From an uncultured Bacteroidales bacterium (GTDB lineage Bacteria; Bacteroidota; Bacteroidia; Bacteroidales; Muribaculaceae), in contig CACZNH010000004.1 in the NCBI GenBank assembly GCA_902782465.1, forward strand, positions 1 through 64,000: a stretch of DNA of 64,000 nt. The letters are read 5' to 3'. This document shows, in pieces, positions 37,519 to 45,079 of the stretch; positions within the stretch are counted from its first letter, which is position 1; each line of letters opens with the position of its first letter. The notes below the pieces were generated by a model. The model saw only the letters and a list, made by a program, of their open reading frames with translations. It did no database searches and was not told the origin of the DNA. A program made the translations under genes and the position numbers.

Positions 37519-37576
37519 AGAAAGGACTGAAAGGAGTAACATGAGATTGTTTTCATAATATTAAGATTTAGACTTG

Positions 37577-37611
37577 TCGCGCGGAATGTCATTGTTCCGC
37601 GCGATTTTTTT
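37577..37611 (+). terminator. Terminator of the type IX secretion operon
   Basis: Perfect 10-bp arms TCGCGCGGAA (37577-37586) and TTCCGCGCGA (37595-37604), an 8-nt loop, then seven Ts. Confidence 0.9.
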
Positions 37612-37750
37612 CGGCACCACTATTCCTGCTGTGGCTCCGTTCCCCACATTTCATCTGCCAAGGCAGGTTGACGCGCACCGCCGGGGACCTTTTCACTACT
37701 TGCATGAACCTGCACCGGCTGTGAAAAAGAAAAATAATTTCAAAAAATGC

Positions 37751-37781
37751 TTGGCAGTTGTGGGAAGAATGTGTAACTTTG
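37751..37781 (+). promoter_or_regulatory. Promoter of rpsU
   Basis: TTGG (37751-37754), 19 bp, TAACTTTG (37774-37781). The -7 box is exact and the -33 box has one mismatch. It leaves a leader of about 180 nt before rpsU, in which CATCGC (37858-37863) can pair with GCGATG (37882-37887). The rest of the 37612-37968 gap shows no gene. Confidence 0.65.
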
Positions 37782-37968
37782 CGGCGCTAAAAATCGAAAG
37801 GGGGTTGTGAATCCTGTTTTAAGAGATTGATAATCAGCACATATAGACCATATCATGCATCGCTTGGCCCGTGGCTCGCCGGCGATGTGACATCCATATA
37901 GAGCTGCAAAATACTGAAGAAATTCAAAAAATTAACAAACATAACATTAAAAACAAGACAAATTCATT

Positions 37969-38160
37969 ATGATTATTGTTCCCGTTAAGGAAGGCGACAA
38001 CATCGAACGCGCCCTCAAGAAATTCAAGCGTAAAACCGAAAAGACCGGTGTCATCAAAGAACTGCGTACCCGTCAGGCTTTCCAGAAGCCTTCGATCACC
38101 AATCGCAAGAAGATGATGAAGGCCGTGTATGTGCAGCAGCTGCGCACCCGCGAAGATTAA
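37969..38160 (+). CDS. rpsU: Ribosomal protein bS21
   Basis: 63 residues, basic, starting MIIVPVKEGDNIERALKKFKR, the signature of bS21 in Bacteroidetes. It binds the 30S platform near the 3' end of 16S rRNA. No Shine-Dalgarno-like sequence precedes the ATG; the upstream 30 bases are A-rich. A long leader and its own terminator make it a monocistronic unit. Confidence 0.95.
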   Translation: MIIVPVKEGDNIERALKKFKRKTEKTGVIKELRTRQAFQKPSITNRKKMMKAVYVQQLRTRED

Positions 38161-38183
38161 TTACGCTATACACGATAAAAAAC

Positions 38184-38224
38184 GACAGGAATCGTATAAA
38201 AAATGCGGTTCCTGTCATTTTTTT
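38184..38224 (+). terminator. Terminator of rpsU
   Basis: Arms GACAGGAA (38184-38191) and TTCCTGTC (38209-38216) with a 17-nt loop, followed by A and seven Ts. Confidence 0.8.
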
Positions 38225-38233
38225 GGCTTAAAA

Positions 38234-38265
38234 TTTGCAGTTACCAAATTATGTTGCTAACTTTA
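38234..38265 (+). promoter_or_regulatory. Promoter of xerC-hpf
   Basis: TTTG (38234-38237), 20 bp, TAACTTTA (38258-38265). One mismatch in the final base of the -7 box. Confidence 0.6.
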
Positions 38266-38348
38266 GCACCGCAAAAACAGCTTTGCCCGTCGTTATGACA
38301 CCGGCCATGAATGCTGTGGCTGCCACACAAGAGATGTAGATTTAGAGT

Positions 38349-39263
38349 ATGCCCATGAACGCTACTGTAGAACGCTTCCTGCAATACCTGCGCCTCGAGC
38401 GCAATCTGTCCTGGAGAACGGTGGAACGCTACCGCCGTGACTTGCAGCAGTGGAGTGCCTTTGCGGCTGGGGACGGTGAACTGGACTTGCCGTCGGTTAC
38501 CGCAAGCGACATTCGGTCATGGCTCATGAATCGTGCCAAACATGGTGACAGCCCCGCAACCCTGCGCCTGCACTTGCAGGCCCTCAGGGCCCTCTACCGT
38601 TACCTGCTGCGGCAGGGCGTGGTGGCAGCCAATCCTGCTGCCATGGTGGAACTGGCCAAGCTGCCCAAGCCGCTGCCCAAATATGTGCGCGAGAGCACTG
38701 TCGATGCCGTCCTCGATGCCGACATCGACGCTGAGGACTTCGCCCAGGTGCGCGACCGCCTGATTGTGATGCTGTTCTATGAGACAGGCATCCGTCTGAG
38801 CGAGCTCATCGACCTGCAGGATGCGGCAGTGGATACTGCCAAGGGCGAGCTCAAGGTGCACGGCAAGCGCGACAAGGACCGCATTGTCCCCTTCGGCAAT
38901 GAGTTGGCCGCTGCAGTGGAGCATTACCGCACGTTGCGTGCACAACTCGCTCCCGAGTGTGACAACCTGCTGGTCACCGCGCGTGGCAAGGCGCTTTACC
39001 CCTCGCTGGTCTATCACGTTGTCCATGACGCGCTCGCCACAGCCGGCGGCACGGGCAAGCTCAGCCCACATGTGCTGCGTCACACCTTTGCCAGCGTGAT
39101 GCTGAACAGCGGGGCCGAGCTCAATAGTGTGAAAGAATTGCTGGGCCACGAGAGCCTGGCTGCCACTCAGGTCTATACGCATGTGACCCTGAGTGAATTA
39201 CAACATAATTATGAACTTGCCCACCCAAGGGCACTAAAAAAAGGAGGTTATTATGGAAGTTAA
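38349..39263 (+). CDS. xerC: Tyrosine recombinase, XerC-like
   Basis: 304 residues. An N-terminal SAM-like core-binding domain (about 1-90; FLQYLRLERNLSWRTVERYRRDL) precedes the catalytic domain. Visible catalytic residues: Arg in ETGIRLSEL (near 147), Lys in HGKRDKDR, His-x-x-Arg in HVLRHTF (near 240), His in LLGHESL and the nucleophile Tyr in TQVYTHV (near 275). Length and motifs fit the chromosome-dimer-resolving Xer recombinases. It overlaps hpf by 11 bp. No flanking repeats or cargo suggest a mobile element. Confidence 0.88.
   Translation: MPMNATVERFLQYLRLERNLSWRTVERYRRDLQQWSAFAAGDGELDLPSVTASDIRSWLMNRAKHGDSPATLRLHLQALRALYRYLLRQGVVAANPAAMVELAKLPKPLPKYVRESTVDAVLDADIDAEDFAQVRDRLIVMLFYETGIRLSELIDLQDAAVDTAKGELKVHGKRDKDRIVPFGNELAAAVEHYRTLRAQLAPECDNLLVTARGKALYPSLVYHVVHDALATAGGTGKLSPHVLRHTFASVMLNSGAELNSVKELLGHESLAATQVYTHVTLSELQHNYELAHPRALKKGGYYGS
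39242..39247 (+). promoter_or_regulatory. Perfect Shine-Dalgarno of hpf inside xerC
   Basis: AGGAGG lies five bases before the hpf ATG and at the same time encodes part of the Lys-Lys-Gly-Gly end of XerC. Such a strong site is unusual in this window, where nearly all starts lack one. Confidence 0.75.
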
Positions 39264-39546
39264 AATCAATGCCATCCACTTTGAAGCAACCGAGAAGTTG
39301 AACGATTTCATCAACAAGAAGGTTGAGAAGTTAGCGAAGAAAAACGAGCTGGTGTCGACAGCCGAGATTATCCTCAAGGTAGTGAAGCCTGAGACAGCCA
39401 TGAACAAGGAGGCGTCTGTGCGCCTGACGGTACCCCGCAGCGAGGACTTGTTTGCCTGCAAGGTGGCAGACACTTTCGAGGAAGCAGTTGACAACTGCAT
39501 GGATGCTCTCCAGAAACAGCTCGAGAAGGGCCGCCGCGACAAGTAA
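39253..39546 (+). CDS. hpf: Ribosome hibernation-promoting factor, short form
   Basis: 97 residues with the HPF/RaiA fold signature: MEVKINAIHFEATEKLNDFINKK at the start, a KVVKPET turn, and a C-terminal helix FEEAVDNCMDALQKQLEK. It binds the 30S decoding region to inactivate idle ribosomes. Lacking the long C-terminal dimerisation domain, it belongs to the short type. It overlaps the end of xerC and uses a strong Shine-Dalgarno, so coupling to xerC translation is likely. A hairpin at 39586-39615 follows. Confidence 0.9.
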   Translation: MEVKINAIHFEATEKLNDFINKKVEKLAKKNELVSTAEIILKVVKPETAMNKEASVRLTVPRSEDLFACKVADTFEEAVDNCMDALQKQLEKGRRDK

Positions 39547-39585
39547 CCCGCGACACCTGCACATATTAATTAAGGAATAAGCGCG

Positions 39586-39615
39586 CTCCCTGCCGGCATG
39601 ATGCCAGGCGGGGAG
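39586..39615 (+). terminator. Hairpin after hpf
   Basis: CTCCCTGCCGGCAT-G-ATGCCAGGCGGGGAG folds into a long stem with one bulged A, followed by only three Ts. Probably a terminator. The rest of the 39547-39896 gap holds an A/T-rich stretch and the tRNA operon promoter; no gene is seen. Confidence 0.55.
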
Positions 39616-39819
39616 TTTGCGTGAGTGTAGCAGAGTGGGGAATATACATTATATAATAATGGAATTATAGCCGGAAGGGCTCAAGTGGCCCTCCGGGGAA
39701 GGGAAAATGTGTCTTGCGATGCGAATATTTTTTAGTGATGTAAACATCTGATTGATATATTGTTGTGCGTTTTGACACAAATTGGTTGAAAACTTTTTTG
39801 AAAAAAAAGTGCAAAAAAG

Positions 39820-39850
39820 TTTGCCAGTTTAAAAAATGGCAGTACCTTTG
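39820..39850 (+). promoter_or_regulatory. Promoter of the tRNA-tuf operon
   Basis: TTTG (39820-39823), 19 bp, TACCTTTG (39843-39850), exact match to the consensus, 46 bp before the first tRNA. Confidence 0.85.
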
Positions 39851-39896
39851 CATCCGCAAACGAGAACGCCCCGTATCTCCTTGCACGACGATAGAT

Positions 39897-39970
39897 GCCT
39901 CTTTAGCTCAGTTGGCCAGAGCACGTGATTTGTAATCTCGGGGTCGTTGGTTCGAATCCGACAAGAGGCT
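39897..39970 (+). tRNA. tRNA-Thr (anticodon TGT)
   Basis: 74 nt. Acceptor arms GCCTCTT and AAGAGGC pair fully, with T as discriminator; the anticodon loop TTTGTAA gives TGT (39931-39933); T-arm GGTTCGAATCC is present. CCA is not encoded. One mismatch in the anticodon stem. Confidence 0.93.
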
Positions 39971-39988
39971 CAAAGAACATAACACAAT

Positions 39989-40071
39989 GGGTAGATTCCA
40001 GAGTGGCCAAATGGGGCAGACTGTAAATCTGCTGCGTCATCGCTTCGGTGGTTCGAATCCATCTCTACCCA
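39989..40071 (+). tRNA. tRNA-Tyr (anticodon GTA)
   Basis: 83 nt with the long variable arm of a class II tRNA. Acceptor GGGTAGA pairs with TCTACCC; anticodon GTA at 40023-40025; T-arm GGTTCGAATCC. CCA is not encoded. Confidence 0.95.
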
Positions 40072-40079
40072 CTTGTTTT

Positions 40080-40152
40080 GCGGAAGTAGCTCAGTTGATA
40101 GAGCATCAGCCTTCCAAGCTGAGGGCCGCGGGTTTGAGCCCCGTCTTCCGCT
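40080..40152 (+). tRNA. tRNA-Gly (anticodon TCC)
   Basis: 73 nt. Acceptor GCGGAAG pairs with CTTCCGC; anticodon loop CTTCCAA gives TCC (40113-40115). The T-loop is TTTGAGC rather than the usual TTCGAAT. Confidence 0.94.
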
Positions 40153-40169
40153 CAAGAACAGAAAAAATT

Positions 40170-40241
<72 letters not shown>

Positions 40242-40373
40242 CAAAGATGTAAATATGCTTCGCCTCTCATTGATTGCGGGTTAAGTTATCATAGGGGGTG
40301 GAGTAATTTACGCAATTAATACAAAGAAAAAAGAACATTATTATCATTCAATTTTCAATAACAACTTACAGTT

Positions 40374-41573
40374 ATGGCAAAAGAGCATTTTGAAAGAACA
40401 AAACCGCATGTTAACATCGGTACCATCGGTCACGTTGACCACGGTAAAACTACCCTGACCGCCGCTATCACCACCGTGCTGGCTAAGGACGGTGACATCT
40501 CTGGCGATAACGTTCGTTCGTTCGACTCGATCGACAACGCCCCCGAGGAGAAGGAGCGCGGTATTACTATTAACACCGCTCACGTTGAGTATGAGACCAA
40601 GAATCGTCACTATGCTCACGTTGACTGCCCGGGCCACGCTGACTATGTAAAGAACATGGTAACTGGTGCCGCTCAGATGGACGGTGCTATCGTGGTTGTT
40701 GCTGCTACCGACGGTGTAATGCCCCAGACCCGCGAGCACATCCTGCTCGCCCGTCAGGTGAACGTTCCCCGTCTGGTTATCTTCCTGAACAAGTGTGACT
40801 CTCCCGACGTTGACGATGAGATGATCGAGCTCGTAGAGATGGACGTTCGCGACCTGCTCTCAGAGTATGAGTTCGACGGTGACAACACCCCCATCATCCG
40901 CGGTTCCGCTCTTGGTGCTCTCCAGGGCGATCCCAAGTGGGAGGATACCGTTCGTGAGCTGATGAACGCTGTTGACGAGTGGATTCCCCTGCCCCCTCGT
41001 GATCGTGACAAACCCTTCCTGATGCCTATCGAGGACGTCTTCTCAATCACTGGCCGTGGCACCGTTGCTACCGGTCGTATCGAGACTGGTGTCGTTAAGG
41101 TCAGCGACGAGGTTCAGATCATGGGTCTGGGTGCCGAGATGAAGTCGGTAGTAACCGGCGTTGAGATGTTCCGCAAGATCCTCGACGAGGGTGAGGCTGG
41201 TGACAACGTAGGTCTGCTGCTCCGCGGTATCGACTATAAGACTATCAAGCGCGGTATGGTTATCTGCCACCCGGGCGTTATCAAACCCCACGACCACTTC
41301 AAGGCTTCGATCTACGTCCTGAAGAAGGAAGAGGGCGGCCGCCACACCCCGTTCCACAACCACTATCGTCCCCAGTTCTACATCCGCACCCTGGATGTAA
41401 CCGGTGAGATCATGCTCCCCGCTGGTGTCGAGATGGTAATGCCTGGTGACAACGTCGAGATCGACGTCAAGCTGATCACCCCGGTTGCTTGCAGCGAAGG
41501 TCTGCGTTTCGCTATCCGCGAGGGTGGCCGCACCGTAGGTTCGGGTCAGATCACTGGCATCATCGAGGACTAA
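40374..41573 (+). CDS. tuf: Translation elongation factor Tu
   Basis: 399 residues. GTPase that delivers aminoacyl-tRNA to the ribosome. P-loop GHVDHGKTT (19-27), switch region with [17 protein letters not shown] and the NKCD guanine-specificity motif are all present; the two beta-barrel domains follow. It lies after four tRNA genes and before tRNA-Trp, secE and nusG, a common bacterial order. A terminator hairpin follows at 41626. Confidence 0.99.
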   Translation: MAKEHFERTKPHVNIGTIGHVDHGKTTLTAAITTVLAKDGDISGDNVRSFDSIDNAPEEKERGITINTAHVEYETKNRHYAHVDCPGHADYVKNMVTGAAQMDGAIVVVAATDGVMPQTREHILLARQVNVPRLVIFLNKCDSPDVDDEMIELVEMDVRDLLSEYEFDGDNTPIIRGSALGALQGDPKWEDTVRELMNAVDEWIPLPPRDRDKPFLMPIEDVFSITGRGTVATGRIETGVVKVSDEVQIMGLGAEMKSVVTGVEMFRKILDEGEAGDNVGLLLRGIDYKTIKRGMVICHPGVIKPHDHFKASIYVLKKEEGGRHTPFHNHYRPQFYIRTLDVTGEIMLPAGVEMVMPGDNVEIDVKLITPVACSEGLRFAIREGGRTVGSGQITGIIED

Positions 41574-41625
41574 TCAACTAGTCTTCAAAGCCGGCTCGAA
41601 GAGAGAGCCGTGGCACACAAATAAC

Positions 41626-41659
41626 AAAAGGTCTGGCTGCAAGCCAGTCAGACCTTTTT
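41626..41659 (+). terminator. Terminator after tuf
   Basis: AAAAGGTCTG (41626-41635) pairs with CAGACCTTTT (41649-41658), with a small inner GGCT/AGCC stem, and ends in a T-run. tRNA-Trp begins only four bases later, so read-through or a separate start must supply the downstream genes. Confidence 0.8.
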
Positions 41660-41663
41660 AAAT

Positions 41664-41736
41664 ACGGGAATAGCTCAGTTGGTAGAGCGACGGTCTCCAA
41701 AACCGTAGGTCGTGAGTTCGAGCCTTACTTCCCGTG
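41664..41736 (+). tRNA. tRNA-Trp (anticodon CCA)
   Basis: 73 nt. Acceptor ACGGGAA pairs with TTCCCGT, discriminator G; the anticodon loop CTCCAAA gives CCA (41697-41699); T-arm AGTTCGAGCCT. It is 22 bp before secE, the usual neighbour. Confidence 0.95.
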
Positions 41737-41758
41737 CAAAAAATAGACTAATAAACAA

Positions 41759-41962
41759 ATGAAGAAGTTTTTTGAGAATAGGCTTACGGATATCAAGGAA
41801 TCTTATAACGAACTCGTTCATAAGGTTTCTTGGCCCACTAAGAGTGAACTGGCCAACAGTACCATTGTCGTCATGGTTGCTTCCATCATCGCGTCACTGG
41901 TTATTTGGCTTATCGACCTCTGCATCGACAAGTTGATGCACTACGTTTACATGGCTGCCTGA
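41759..41962 (+). CDS. secE: Protein translocase subunit SecE
   Basis: 67 residues. The conserved amphipathic segment (ESYNELVHKVSWPTKSELANST, about 13-34) is followed by one membrane helix (about 37-60). This is the short single-helix form of SecE, part of the SecYEG channel in the inner membrane. Between tRNA-Trp and nusG as in most bacteria. Confidence 0.96.
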   Translation: MKKFFENRLTDIKESYNELVHKVSWPTKSELANSTIVVMVASIIASLVIWLIDLCIDKLMHYVYMAA

Positions 41963-41988
41963 TAAGGGCGTAAAATAGGCCATACTGT

Positions 41989-42012
41989 CACACTCTAGCG
42001 TGTGGCGTTTTT
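41989..42012 (+). terminator. Weak hairpin between secE and nusG
   Basis: CACAC (41989-41993) and GTGTG (42000-42004) form a short stem with a 6-nt loop; three bases later come five Ts. Likely a partial terminator or attenuator. Confidence 0.35.
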
Positions 42013-42062
42013 CATGTTCAATAGCATTATAAATTAACCGTTACAGCGTTACTGTCACAACT

Positions 42063-42617
42063 ATGTCTCAAGGTAAGCATCAGTGGTACATCCTGCGTAC
42101 CATCTCAGGCAAGGAGATGAAGGTGAAGGAGATGATCGAGGGTTACAGGAAGAATAATCCTGTGTACGCCGAGAACATCTCTCAGATTCTTGTCCCCACC
42201 GAGAAGGTCTATACCACGCGTGCCGGGAAGAAGGTTCTCAAGGAGAAAGTCATGTTCTCGGGCTACGTGTTCGTCAAGCTGGAGCTGACCCCTGACATCG
42301 AGGTGACACTGCAGGACACGACCAACGTCGTCAACTTCGTGCGCTCGCGCGAGGGTGAACGTCGTCCCGAGCCCGTCCCCGAGCAGCAGATCCTGACCAT
42401 GCTTGGCCAGGCCGAGGTGCGCGAGATGGAGTCGGCCGACGCTGTCAATGACTACGTCATCGGCGAGTCGGTGAAGGTGAACTTCGGTCCCTTCAGCGGA
42501 TTTATCGGCGAGATCAAGGAGATCAACCGCGAGAAGCGTGAACTCACTGTGATGGTTAAGGTGTTCGGACGTGAAACGCCGCTCAAGTTGGATAATTCGC
42601 AAGTCGAACGCGAGTGA
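42063..42617 (+). CDS. nusG: Transcription termination/antitermination protein NusG
   Basis: 184 residues. An N-terminal NGN domain (HQWYILRTISGKEMKVKEMIE) binds RNA polymerase; the C-terminal KOW domain (about 130-184: VKVNFGPFSGFIGEIKEINREK) binds NusE/ribosome or Rho. This is the regular paralogue, judged from its place beside secE and rplK, not the UpxY-type antiterminators that head many capsule loci in Bacteroides. Confidence 0.97.
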   Translation: MSQGKHQWYILRTISGKEMKVKEMIEGYRKNNPVYAENISQILVPTEKVYTTRAGKKVLKEKVMFSGYVFVKLELTPDIEVTLQDTTNVVNFVRSREGERRPEPVPEQQILTMLGQAEVREMESADAVNDYVIGESVKVNFGPFSGFIGEIKEINREKRELTVMVKVFGRETPLKLDNSQVERE

Positions 42618-42693
42618 CGCGCGCGGTTGATGTTACGCTACCTGACGCGACGCTTGCACAGTTTTTTTAACACCATATTAATTAATTTGCACA

Positions 42694-43137
42694 ATGGCTA
42701 AAGAAATTGCTGGACAGATCAAATTGCAGATTAAGGGTGGGGCAGCAAACCCCTCTCCTCCCGTAGGTCCCGCTCTGGGTTCTAAGGGTATCAACATCAT
42801 GGATTTTTGCAAGCAATTTAACGCCCGCACCCAGAACAAGGCCGGTAAGGTGTTGCCCGTAGTCATTTCGTACTACGCCGACAAGAGCTTTGACTTCATC
42901 GTCAAGACCTCGCCCGTGCCCGTACAGCTGCTCGAGGCCGCTAAGGTCAAGGGTGGTTCCGGTGAGCCCAACCGCGTGAAGGTTGCATCGGTAACCTGGG
43001 ATCAGGTGAAGGAGATTGCCGAAGACAAAATGCCTGATTTGAACTGTTTTACATTAGCCTCGGCTATGCGCATGGTGGCCGGTACCGCAAGAAGTATGGG
43101 TATCACTGTAAAGGGTCAATTCCCTGAGAACGTTTAA
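42694..43137 (+). CDS. rplK: Ribosomal protein uL11
   Basis: 147 residues. Contains the proline-rich [22 protein letters not shown] and the C-terminal rRNA-binding region ending [10 protein letters not shown]. It forms the GTPase-associated centre base on 23S rRNA. First gene of the rplKAJL group. Confidence 0.98.
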   Translation: MAKEIAGQIKLQIKGGAANPSPPVGPALGSKGINIMDFCKQFNARTQNKAGKVLPVVISYYADKSFDFIVKTSPVPVQLLEAAKVKGGSGEPNRVKVASVTWDQVKEIAEDKMPDLNCFTLASAMRMVAGTARSMGITVKGQFPENV

Positions 43138-43151
43138 AAACTTTATTGATT

Positions 43152-43847
43152 ATGAGTAAGTTAACGAAAAATCAGAAGTTGTACAACGCGAAGGTTGAAA
43201 CGGGGAAAGCTTATACCCTTGAGGAAGCTGCAGCATTGGTTAAGGAAATCACTTTCACCAAGTTTGACGCTTCAACTGATATCGACGTACGTCTTGGTGT
43301 GGACCCCCGTAAGGCCAACCAGATGGTCCGTGGCGTTGTGTCGCTGCCTCATGGCACTGGCAAGCAGGTTCGCGTCCTGGTTCTGTGTGGACCGGAGGCT
43401 GAAGCCGCTGCTAAGGAAGCTGGAGCAGAATATGTCGGTCTTGACGAGTACATCGACAAGATTAAGGGCGGCTGGACTGACATTGATGTGATTATCACTC
43501 AGCCCCAAATCATGGGAAAGGTAGGTCCTCTGGGACGCATCCTGGGCCCCCGCGGTCTGATGCCCAACCCCAAGAGCGGTACCGTAACTCCTGACGTGGC
43601 AAAGGCTGTGAAAGAAGTGAAACAAGGTAAGATCGACTTCAAGGTCGATAAGGGTGGTATTGTACACACCTCGATTGGCAAGGTGTCCTTCACTCCCGAG
43701 CAGATTCGCGACAACGCTGCCGCGTTCATCAACACGCTCATCAAGCTGAAGCCCGCTGCTGCCAAGGGTACGTACATCAAGAGCATTTATCTTTCGAGCA
43801 CCATGAGCAAGGGTATCAAGGTTGATCCCAAGTCGATTGAGGCTTAA
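43152..43847 (+). CDS. rplA: Ribosomal protein uL1
   Basis: 231 residues from the ATG at 43152; the frame also opens at a TTG at 43146, rejected. Signatures: [42 protein letters not shown]. It lines the L1 stalk near the ribosomal E site. In many bacteria L1 represses its own mRNA; I did not find a clear binding mimic here. Confidence 0.97.
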   Translation: MSKLTKNQKLYNAKVETGKAYTLEEAAALVKEITFTKFDASTDIDVRLGVDPRKANQMVRGVVSLPHGTGKQVRVLVLCGPEAEAAAKEAGAEYVGLDEYIDKIKGGWTDIDVIITQPQIMGKVGPLGRILGPRGLMPNPKSGTVTPDVAKAVKEVKQGKIDFKVDKGGIVHTSIGKVSFTPEQIRDNAAAFINTLIKLKPAAAKGTYIKSIYLSSTMSKGIKVDPKSIEA

Positions 43848-43869
43848 ACATTAAATTGAGATCAAAGAA

Positions 43870-44394
43870 ATGAAGAAGGAAGATAAAACCTTAATGATCG
43901 ACAAGATCAAGGAGACTCTTGACAAGTACAGTGTAGTTTATCTGGCAAACACCACTTCGCTGAACGCTGAGAAGACCGTGGACCTGCGCCGCGCAGCCTT
44001 CAAGGCCGGTATCAAGATGATGGTTGTCAAGAACACCCTGTTGAAGAAGGCCATGGATGCTTGTGACATCGACTACAGTGGCCTGTATGACTCCCTGGCT
44101 GGCCCCACGACCCTGTTGCTGAGCGACACGGGTAACGCGCCTGCTAAACTCATCAAGGAATTCCGCGGCAAGAAGGAGACCATCCCCGCATTCAAGGCTG
44201 CTTATGTTGAGGAGACCGTCTATGTAGGCGAGCAGAACCTCGACACCCTCGTGGCCATCAAGAGCAAGAACGAGCTTATCGCCGATGTTGTGGCTCTGCT
44301 GCAGTCGCCGGCCAAGAACGTTATCAGCGCTCTGCAGTCGGGTGGCAACAAGCTCCACGGAGTTCTGGAAACCTTATCCAAGAAAGAAAACTAA
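43870..44394 (+). CDS. rplJ: Ribosomal protein uL10
   Basis: 174 residues. N-terminal rRNA-binding domain (KIKETLDKYSVVYLANT, MMVVKNTLLKKAMD) and a C-terminal helix that carries L7/L12 dimers. Lies 22 bp after rplA and 38 bp before rplL. Confidence 0.97.
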   Translation: MKKEDKTLMIDKIKETLDKYSVVYLANTTSLNAEKTVDLRRAAFKAGIKMMVVKNTLLKKAMDACDIDYSGLYDSLAGPTTLLLSDTGNAPAKLIKEFRGKKETIPAFKAAYVEETVYVGEQNLDTLVAIKSKNELIADVVALLQSPAKNVISALQSGGNKLHGVLETLSKKEN

Positions 44395-44432
44395 ACAAAA
44401 TTAAAAACAACCAATTTTAAATCCATACTATT

Positions 44433-44810
44433 ATGGCAGATTTGAAAGCTTTTGCAGAACAGTTAGTGAACCTTACCGTAAAGGAAGTTAACGAACTCGC
44501 TCAGATTTTGAAGGACGAATACGGCATTGAGCCCGCCGCTGCAGCTGTTGCTGTTGCCGCTGGTCCCGCCGCTGGTGGTGCCGCCGAGGCCGAGGAGAAG
44601 ACCTCGTTCGACGTTGTACTGAAGGCCGCTGGTGCCCAGAAGCTCCAGGTGATCAAGAAGGTTAAGGAACTCCTTAGCCTGGGTCTGAAGGACGCAAAGG
44701 ATCTCGTTGACAAGGCTCCCGCCACCCTGAAGGAGGGCGCAAGCAAGGACGAGGCCGAGGCTCTGAAGGCTGAGATCGAAGGCCTTGGTGCTGAGATTGA
44801 GCTGAAATAA
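44433..44810 (+). CDS. rplL: Ribosomal protein bL12 (L7/L12)
   Basis: 125 residues. N-terminal dimerisation helices, an Ala/Gly-rich hinge (about 33-52) and the C-terminal factor-binding domain ([34 protein letters not shown]). Multiple copies form the ribosomal stalk. A terminator-like hairpin follows at 44834. Confidence 0.98.
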   Translation: MADLKAFAEQLVNLTVKEVNELAQILKDEYGIEPAAAAVAVAAGPAAGGAAEAEEKTSFDVVLKAAGAQKLQVIKKVKELLSLGLKDAKDLVDKAPATLKEGASKDEAEALKAEIEGLGAEIELK

Positions 44811-44833
44811 TAGCACCTGTTAACGGGTGTTTA

Positions 44834-44873
44834 GGTTAAGAATCACCACCGTCAGTGGGTTCTTAACCTTTTT
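44834..44873 (+). terminator. Terminator or attenuator between rplL and rpoB
   Basis: GGTTAAGAA (44834-44842) and TTCTTAACC (44860-44868) form a perfect 9-bp stem followed by five Ts. As in other bacteria it may let only part of the ribosomal-protein transcripts reach rpoBC. Confidence 0.8.
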
Positions 44874-44902
44874 GTGTCAATTTTGACCTGCGCAAAATGA
44901 TT

Positions 44903-44957
44903 CATCGGAGGAAGCCGCGCGGCGGCACTCCCGTCACGCTGCTTCCTGCTACCGATG
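44903..44957 (+). promoter_or_regulatory. Long leader hairpin upstream of rpoB
   Basis: CATCGG (44903-44908) pairs with CCGATG (44952-44957) and GGAAGC (44910-44915) with GCTTCC (44941-44946) around a GC-rich loop. It follows the terminator and lies 120 bp before the rpoB start. It may be a leader structure of the rpoBC mRNA; its function is unknown. Confidence 0.5.
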
Positions 44958-45079
44958 ATACTGACCATCAAGCTGTTTGATGCTTACATGCTGTCTAGCT
45001 ATGGCTGGAGGCAAAACAGACCAGACTATTATTTCGATTATCAACACAATCTCATTTGAGTTCACAAAATTCATTGTCA

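Noticed and set aside
38349-39263. Integrase of a mobile element
   Set aside because: The recombinase has Xer-type length and motifs, overlaps hpf, and lies among housekeeping genes without att-like repeats; tRNAs 600 bp away show no duplicated 3' ends.
42063-42617. UpxY-type capsule antiterminator
   Set aside because: The NusG here sits in the secE-nusG-rplK order, so it is the housekeeping factor.
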